Assembly (NCBI GenBank): GCA_004561545.1
Contig: SFVK01000004.1
Location: forward strand, 62,001 to 126,000
Reading direction: 5' to 3'
Source of the DNA: a bacterium
Lineage (GTDB): Bacteria > Bacillota > Clostridia > Oscillospirales > Ruminococcaceae
Length of the DNA stretch: 64,000 nt
In this document: positions 60,985 to 64,000 of the stretch, piece after piece
How the letters are laid out: each line of letters begins with the position of its first letter
Position numbering within the stretch: position 1 is the first letter of the stretch
Notes under the pieces: model-generated
Databases searched by the model: none
What the model was told of the DNA's origin: nothing
What the model saw: only the letters and a program-made list of their open reading frames with translations
Program-made: the position numbers and the translations under genes

Positions 60985-60988
60985 GTGG

Positions 60989-61017
60989 ATTATACCTCTG
61001 TTTTCTCCGACTGTCAA
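60989..61017 (-). promoter_or_regulatory. Promoter of the metY leader
   Basis: Perfect minus-strand TTGACA (61012-61017), 17-base spacer, TATAAT (60989-60994). The region 60676-61090 holds only this promoter, the dyad, the leader ORF and the terminator. Confidence 0.85.
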
Positions 61018-61090
61018 CCCCTTTTCTCGTTTTTTTGCAAAAGAAAAGCGCAGCCCGCAGACCGCGCAAAGGAGCCGGAACCCGCCGGCC

Positions 61091-61522
61091 TTAAATCACA
61101 TATTCATTGCCCTGTTCCGGTTTGGCCATCAGATCCGCCACCGTCACGCCGTCCAGATACTCCGCCACCATGCGGTCCAGCTTGCTCCACAGCGGATAGG
61201 TGCGGCATTCCGCCATGCGGGGGCAGGCGGGAGCCCCCTCCTCCAGGCAGGCCACCGTGGCCAGGCTCCCCTCGGTCAGACGCAGAATGCTGCCCACCGT
61301 GTACTGCTCCGGCGGCCGGGTGAGCTTGTAGCCGCCGCCCTTGCCGCGCAGGCCCTCCAGAAAGTGCTTCTGCACCAGAGCTTTCAAAATGCTCTCCAGA
61401 TATTTTTCGCTGATCTCCTGCCGCGCGGCGATTTCCTTGAGCGGGATATATCCTTCCGCCTGATGCTCTGCCAAATCAATCATCACCCGCAGCGCATAGC
61501 GGCCTTTTGTTGAAACCATCAT
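61091..61522 (-). CDS. Rrf2-family transcriptional regulator (CymR/IscR-like)
   Basis: A 143-residue Rrf2 protein: VSTKGRYALRVMIDLA at the N-terminus, IPLKEIAARQEISEKYLESILKALVQKHFLEGLRGKGGGYKLTR (winged helix) and a Cys cluster CLEEGAPACPRMAEC near residue 85, placed like the iron-sulfur ligands of IscR. Its place between metY and cysK suggests it is the sulfur regulator of both (CymR role). The ATG at 61522 has GGAGGG upstream; a second ATG follows immediately. Confidence 0.9.
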   Translation of the reverse strand: MMVSTKGRYALRVMIDLAEHQAEGYIPLKEIAARQEISEKYLESILKALVQKHFLEGLRGKGGGYKLTRPPEQYTVGSILRLTEGSLATVACLEEGAPACPRMAECRTYPLWSKLDRMVAEYLDGVTVADLMAKPEQGNEYVI

Positions 61523-61549
61523 GGGCTCTTCCCTCCGATTTTTTAACCT

Positions 61550-61579
61550 ATTATATAACAAGGTAAGTGGGAAGTTCAA
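61550..61579 (-). promoter_or_regulatory. Promoter of the Rrf2 regulator
   Basis: Minus-strand TTGAAC (61574-61579), 18-base spacer, TATAAT (61550-61555). An imperfect dyad TTACCT...AGGTTAA covers the -10, possibly for self-control. Confidence 0.65.
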
Positions 61580-61601
61580 GGGATTTTTTTAATTTTTGCT
61601 C

Positions 61602-61630
61602 TTGACAAATTCAGGATGGGGCAGTATAAT
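61602..61630 (+). promoter_or_regulatory. Promoter of cysK
   Basis: TTGACA (61602-61607), 17-base spacer, TATAAT (61625-61630). The start is divergent from the Rrf2 gene with only 22 bases between the -35 boxes. Confidence 0.88.
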
Positions 61631-61641
61631 CCCTATAAACC

Positions 61642-61667
61642 CACATGAGAGGTTGGTAATAAGTATG
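61642..61667 (+). promoter_or_regulatory. Operator-like element in the cysK leader
   Basis: The stretch from CACAT (61642) to TAAGTATG (61660-61667) shares both ends, orientation and distance from the promoter with the element in the metY leader, where the centre is 3 bases shorter. Confidence 0.35.
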
Positions 61668-61685
61668 AGACGATGTCAGAACTGA
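61665..61685 (+). CDS. Candidate 6-residue leader peptide of cysK (MRRCQN)
   Basis: A six-codon frame with one Cys codon, GAGAGG 12 bases upstream, inside the cysK leader and 11 bases before a hairpin with a T run. Too short to judge alone; reported because the metY leader has the same arrangement. Confidence 0.25.
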   Translation: MRRCQN

Positions 61686-61696
61686 ACCGACGTTCC

Positions 61697-61730
61697 GGCT
61701 CCCTGCGCACAAAGGGCAGCCATCATTTTT
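61697..61730 (+). terminator. Weak terminator-like hairpin in the cysK leader
   Basis: GGCT-C-CCT pairs with GGG-C-AGCC (one C-C mismatch, 61697-61721), then ATCATTTTT. Weak, but correctly placed for attenuation. Confidence 0.35.
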
Positions 61731-61766
61731 CATCATAATCAAAAATTTTGAGAGGGGATTTTTTCC

Positions 61767-62699
61767 ATGAGCAAGATTTATACTTCCGCCGACCAGCTGA
61801 TTGGTCATACTCCGCTGCTGGAGCTCACCCACATTGAGGCCGCCGAGGGGCTGGAAGCCCGGCTGCTGGCCAAGCTGGAATACTTTAACCCCGCCGGTTC
61901 GGTGAAGGACCGCATTGCCAAGGCCATGCTGGACGATGCCGAAGCCCAGGGCAAGCTGAACAAGGACACCACCATCATTGAGCCCACCTCGGGCAACACC
62001 GGCATCGGTCTGGCCAGCGTGGCCGCCGCCCGGGGCTACCGCATCATCATCGTCATGCCGGAGACCATGAGCGTGGAGCGCCGCCAGCTGATGAAAGCCT
62101 ACGGCGCCGAGCTGGTGCTCACCGAGGGCGCCAAGGGCATGAAGGGCGCCATTGCCAGGGCCGACGAGCTGGCAAAAGAGATTCCCAACTCCTTTGTGGC
62201 GGGCCAGTTTGTCAACCCGGCCAACCCCAAGGCCCATTACCAGACCACCGGCCCCGAAATCTGGCAGGACACCGACGGCCAGGTGGACTACTTTGTGGCA
62301 GGCGTGGGCACCGGCGGCACCGTCACCGGTGTGGGCACCTATCTGAAGGAACAGAATCCCGCCGTCAAAGTGGTGGCCGTGGAGCCGGCGTCCAGCCCGG
62401 TGCTGAGCCAGGGCAAGGCGGGCGCCCACAAGATTCAGGGCATCGGCGCCGGCTTTGTGCCTGATGTGCTGAACACCAAGATCTACGACGAGATCATCCC
62501 CGTGGAGAACGACGACGCTTTTGCCACCGGCAAGAAGGTGGGCCAGTCCGAGGGCGTGCTGGTGGGCATTTCCTCCGGCGCGGCGGTCTGGGCCGGCATT
62601 CAGCTGGCAAAGCGGCCCGAAAACAAGGGCAAGACCATCGTGGTACTGCTGCCCGATACCGGCGACCGTTACCTGAGCACCCCGCTGTTTGCGGACTAA
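61767..62699 (+). CDS. cysK: Cysteine synthase A (O-acetylserine sulfhydrylase)
   Basis: A 310-residue PLP enzyme: IGHTPLLEL, NPAGSVKDRIAKAM with the PLP lysine, the TSGNTGIGLA phosphate loop, GTGGTVTG and SSGAAVWA. It makes cysteine from O-acetylserine and sulfide. AGAGGGG precedes the ATG at 61767. It is divergent from the Rrf2 regulator and monocistronic, with its terminator at 62726-62757. Confidence 0.97.
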   Translation: MSKIYTSADQLIGHTPLLELTHIEAAEGLEARLLAKLEYFNPAGSVKDRIAKAMLDDAEAQGKLNKDTTIIEPTSGNTGIGLASVAAARGYRIIIVMPETMSVERRQLMKAYGAELVLTEGAKGMKGAIARADELAKEIPNSFVAGQFVNPANPKAHYQTTGPEIWQDTDGQVDYFVAGVGTGGTVTGVGTYLKEQNPAVKVVAVEPASSPVLSQGKAGAHKIQGIGAGFVPDVLNTKIYDEIIPVENDDAFATGKKVGQSEGVLVGISSGAAVWAGIQLAKRPENKGKTIVVLLPDTGDRYLSTPLFAD

Positions 62700-62725
62700 T
62701 TCAACAATCTCTTTTCTCTTCTGTT

Positions 62726-62757
62726 CTGCCCTTTGCCCTGTGCAGAGGGCAGTTTTT
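62726..62757 (+). terminator. Terminator of cysK
   Basis: CTGCCCT pairs with AGGGCAG around TTGCCCTGTGCAG, followed by TTTTT. Confidence 0.85.
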
Positions 62758-62798
62758 GGTATAATAGGCGGGAAGTTCAAACAAAGGAGCGAACAACC

Positions 62799-63356
62799 AT
62801 GATTCCAACCCCGGAACAGGCCTATGAACTGGTCTGCGAATACAACGAAGGTGAGTTTCACCGCAAACATGCCCGCATTGTGGGCGACGTGATGCGCTGG
62901 TATGCCAACGAGCTGGGATACGGCGGCGAGGCGGATTTCTGGCAGACCGTAGGCATTCTCCACGATCTGGATTTTGAACAGTGGCCGGAACAGCACTGCG
63001 TGAAAGAGCAGGCGCTGATGCGGGAGAAGGGGCTGGACGAATCCATCATCCACGCCACCGCCAGCCACGGATGGAACCTGACGGTGGACATCAAGCCGGA
63101 GCATGAGATGGAAAAGGTGCTCTACGCCGCCGATGAACTGACCGGCCTGATCGGCGCGGCGGCCATCATGCTGCCCTCCAAAAGCGTGCAGGATCTGGAG
63201 CTCAAGAGCCTGAAAAAGAAATTCAAAAACAAAAAGTTTGCGGCGGGCTGCTCCCGTGAGGTCATTGCCAACGGGGCGGAGCTGCTGGGATGGGACCTGG
63301 ACACCCTGTTTGACCGCACCCTGGCGGCCATGAAGGCCAGCCCCAACGCCGACTGA
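62799..63356 (+). CDS. HD-domain hydrolase
   Basis: A 185-residue HD-superfamily protein: FHRKHARIVGDVMRWYA supplies the first His, GILHDLDFEQWPEQHC the HD pair, and IIHATASHGW further metal ligands. Such short HD proteins are metal-dependent phosphohydrolases of unknown substrate. The ATG at 62799 has AAAGGAG. It ends two bases before mnmA begins, so the two are cotranscribed. Confidence 0.87.
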   Translation: MIPTPEQAYELVCEYNEGEFHRKHARIVGDVMRWYANELGYGGEADFWQTVGILHDLDFEQWPEQHCVKEQALMREKGLDESIIHATASHGWNLTVDIKPEHEMEKVLYAADELTGLIGAAAIMLPSKSVQDLELKSLKKKFKNKKFAAGCSREVIANGAELLGWDLDTLFDRTLAAMKASPNAD

Positions 63357-63358
63357 CC

Positions 63359-64000
63359 ATGGCCGGAAAAGTTCTGGTCGCCATGAGCGGCGGGGTGGAT
63401 TCCAGCGTGGCCGCCTGCCTTTTGCAGGAGCAGGGATATGCGTGCATCGGGGTGACCATGCGGCTTTTTGAGAACACGGCGGCGGGCATTCCCCGCGGCC
63501 ACACCTGCTGCAGCCTGGACGACGTGGAGGACGCCCGGGCGGTGGCCGATACACTGGGCATTCCCTTTTATGTCCTCAACTTCACCGAGGATTTTCACCA
63601 AAAAGTAATCGACAAATTTGTGCGGGTCTACCAAAGCGGCGGCACGCCCAACCCCTGCATTGACTGCAACCGGTATCTGAAATTTGACCTGCTGCTGCGC
63701 CGCGCCCGGGAGCTGGGTTGCGACGCGATTGCCACCGGTCATTATGTGCGCAAGGTCCGGGATGCCGACGGTCGCTGGGGGCTGTGCAAGACAGACGATC
63801 CCAACAAGGACCAGAGCTATGTGCTGTATGCCCTGACCCAGGATCAGCTGGCCCACACGCTGTTCCCGCTGGGCGAAATGCACAAGGACACCGTGCGGGC
63901 CATCGCGGAACAGCGCGGGCTGTGCAACGCCCGCAAGCAGGACAGCCAGGACATCTGCTTTGTGCCGGACGGCGACTGCGGAGCGTTCCTGGAGCGGCAA
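63359..64000 (+). CDS. mnmA: tRNA 2-thiouridylase MnmA (3' end cut off)
   Basis: The first 214 codons are visible, open to the right edge. MAGKVLVAMSGGVDSSVAACLL carries the SGGVDSS ATP-binding loop, GGTPNPCIDCNRYLKF the first catalytic Cys, ATGHYVRK, DPNKDQSYVLYAL and DSQDICF follow in order. MnmA thiolates U34 of Lys, Glu and Gln tRNAs with sulfur from a cysteine desulfurase. It starts right after the HD gene; the second catalytic Cys region lies partly beyond the window. Confidence 0.96.
   Translation, partial: MAGKVLVAMSGGVDSSVAACLLQEQGYACIGVTMRLFENTAAGIPRGHTCCSLDDVEDARAVADTLGIPFYVLNFTEDFHQKVIDKFVRVYQSGGTPNPCIDCNRYLKFDLLLRRARELGCDAIATGHYVRKVRDADGRWGLCKTDDPNKDQSYVLYALTQDQLAHTLFPLGEMHKDTVRAIAEQRGLCNARKQDSQDICFVPDGDCGAFLERQ

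Noticed and set aside
61631..61766. SAM (S-box) riboswitch or T-box upstream of cysK
   Set aside because: Neither the S-box core nor the conserved T-box sequence AGGGTGG is present in this leader or in the metY leader.

Overview
The window is a contiguous stretch of a GC-rich bacterial chromosome. I infer a low-GC-phylum but GC-rich Clostridia (Oscillospirales/Ruminococcaceae, in the area of Gemmiger, Subdoligranulum or Faecalibacterium). The grounds are strong AGGAGG-type ribosome sites, TTGACA/TATAAT promoters with 17-base spacers, HisZ-dependent short-form HisG, a PHP-type histidinol phosphatase, ThiW/CytX thiamine salvage under TPP riboswitches, a clostridial SpoIID-like/peptidoglycan-binding protein and an Rrf2 sulfur regulator. 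Genus is not provable from the sequence alone. I see no transposase, integrase, phage module, rRNA operon or CRISPR array.

Layout, left to right. 1-8 kb (mostly minus): a truncated beta-CASP metallo-hydrolase, a membrane-anchored GH25 lysozyme fused to a catalytically dead 5'-nucleotidase-like domain, TcdA, a frameshifted acetyltransferase, and a membrane protein/XRE/DUF2975 operon. 8.0-8.2 kb: tRNA-Lys(TTT) with its own promoter and terminator. 8.3-13.3 kb: a TRAP transporter plus HpcH/HpaI aldolase operon facing a GntR/FCD regulator, with matched TGTATACA palindromes at both promoters. 13.4-15.8 kb: a polar amino-acid ABC transporter, followed by an orphan promoter-to-terminator unit that may encode a small RNA. 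16-18 kb (plus): Lrp regulator, zinc-ribbon membrane protein, GT2 glycosyltransferase. 18-26.3 kb (minus): a surface-glycan-like operon of a LegB-type 4,6-dehydratase, a DUF2142 protein and a twice-repeated pair of polytopic protein and small bitopic protein. 26.5-28.3 kb: a KdpDE-like two-component system without kdp genes.

28.3-33.1 kb is thiamine salvage: thiW-thiM (minus) and thiE-thiD-cytX (plus) diverge from a central region with two back-to-back TPP riboswitches, each with its own terminator. 33.1-44.5 kb is mixed: NA37-type nucleoid protein, unknown membrane protein, acetyltransferase of atypical composition, an array of five strong hairpins, cytosolic ricin-type lectin, methylglyoxal synthase-like protein lacking the canonical catalytic Asp, DJ-1/PfpI, esterase, PTS IIC, a stand-alone PhoB-type DNA-binding domain facing an XRE regulator, and a PLP aminotransferase.

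44.5-52.4 kb is a compact histidine operon, hisZ-hisG (fused), hisD, hisC, hisH, hisA, hisF, hisIE and a PHP histidinol phosphatase; hisB is missing. 52.4-59.4 kb: DEAD-box helicase, nitroreductase, two unsecreted cell-wall proteins (M15-type peptidase; SpoIID-like core with six peptidoglycan-binding repeats), cardiolipin synthase. 59.4-64 kb is a sulfur-assimilation cluster: metY and cysK flank an Rrf2 regulator, both preceded by promoter, operator-like element, short Cys-containing leader ORF and terminator-like hairpin. The window ends with an HD-domain protein and the start of mnmA.
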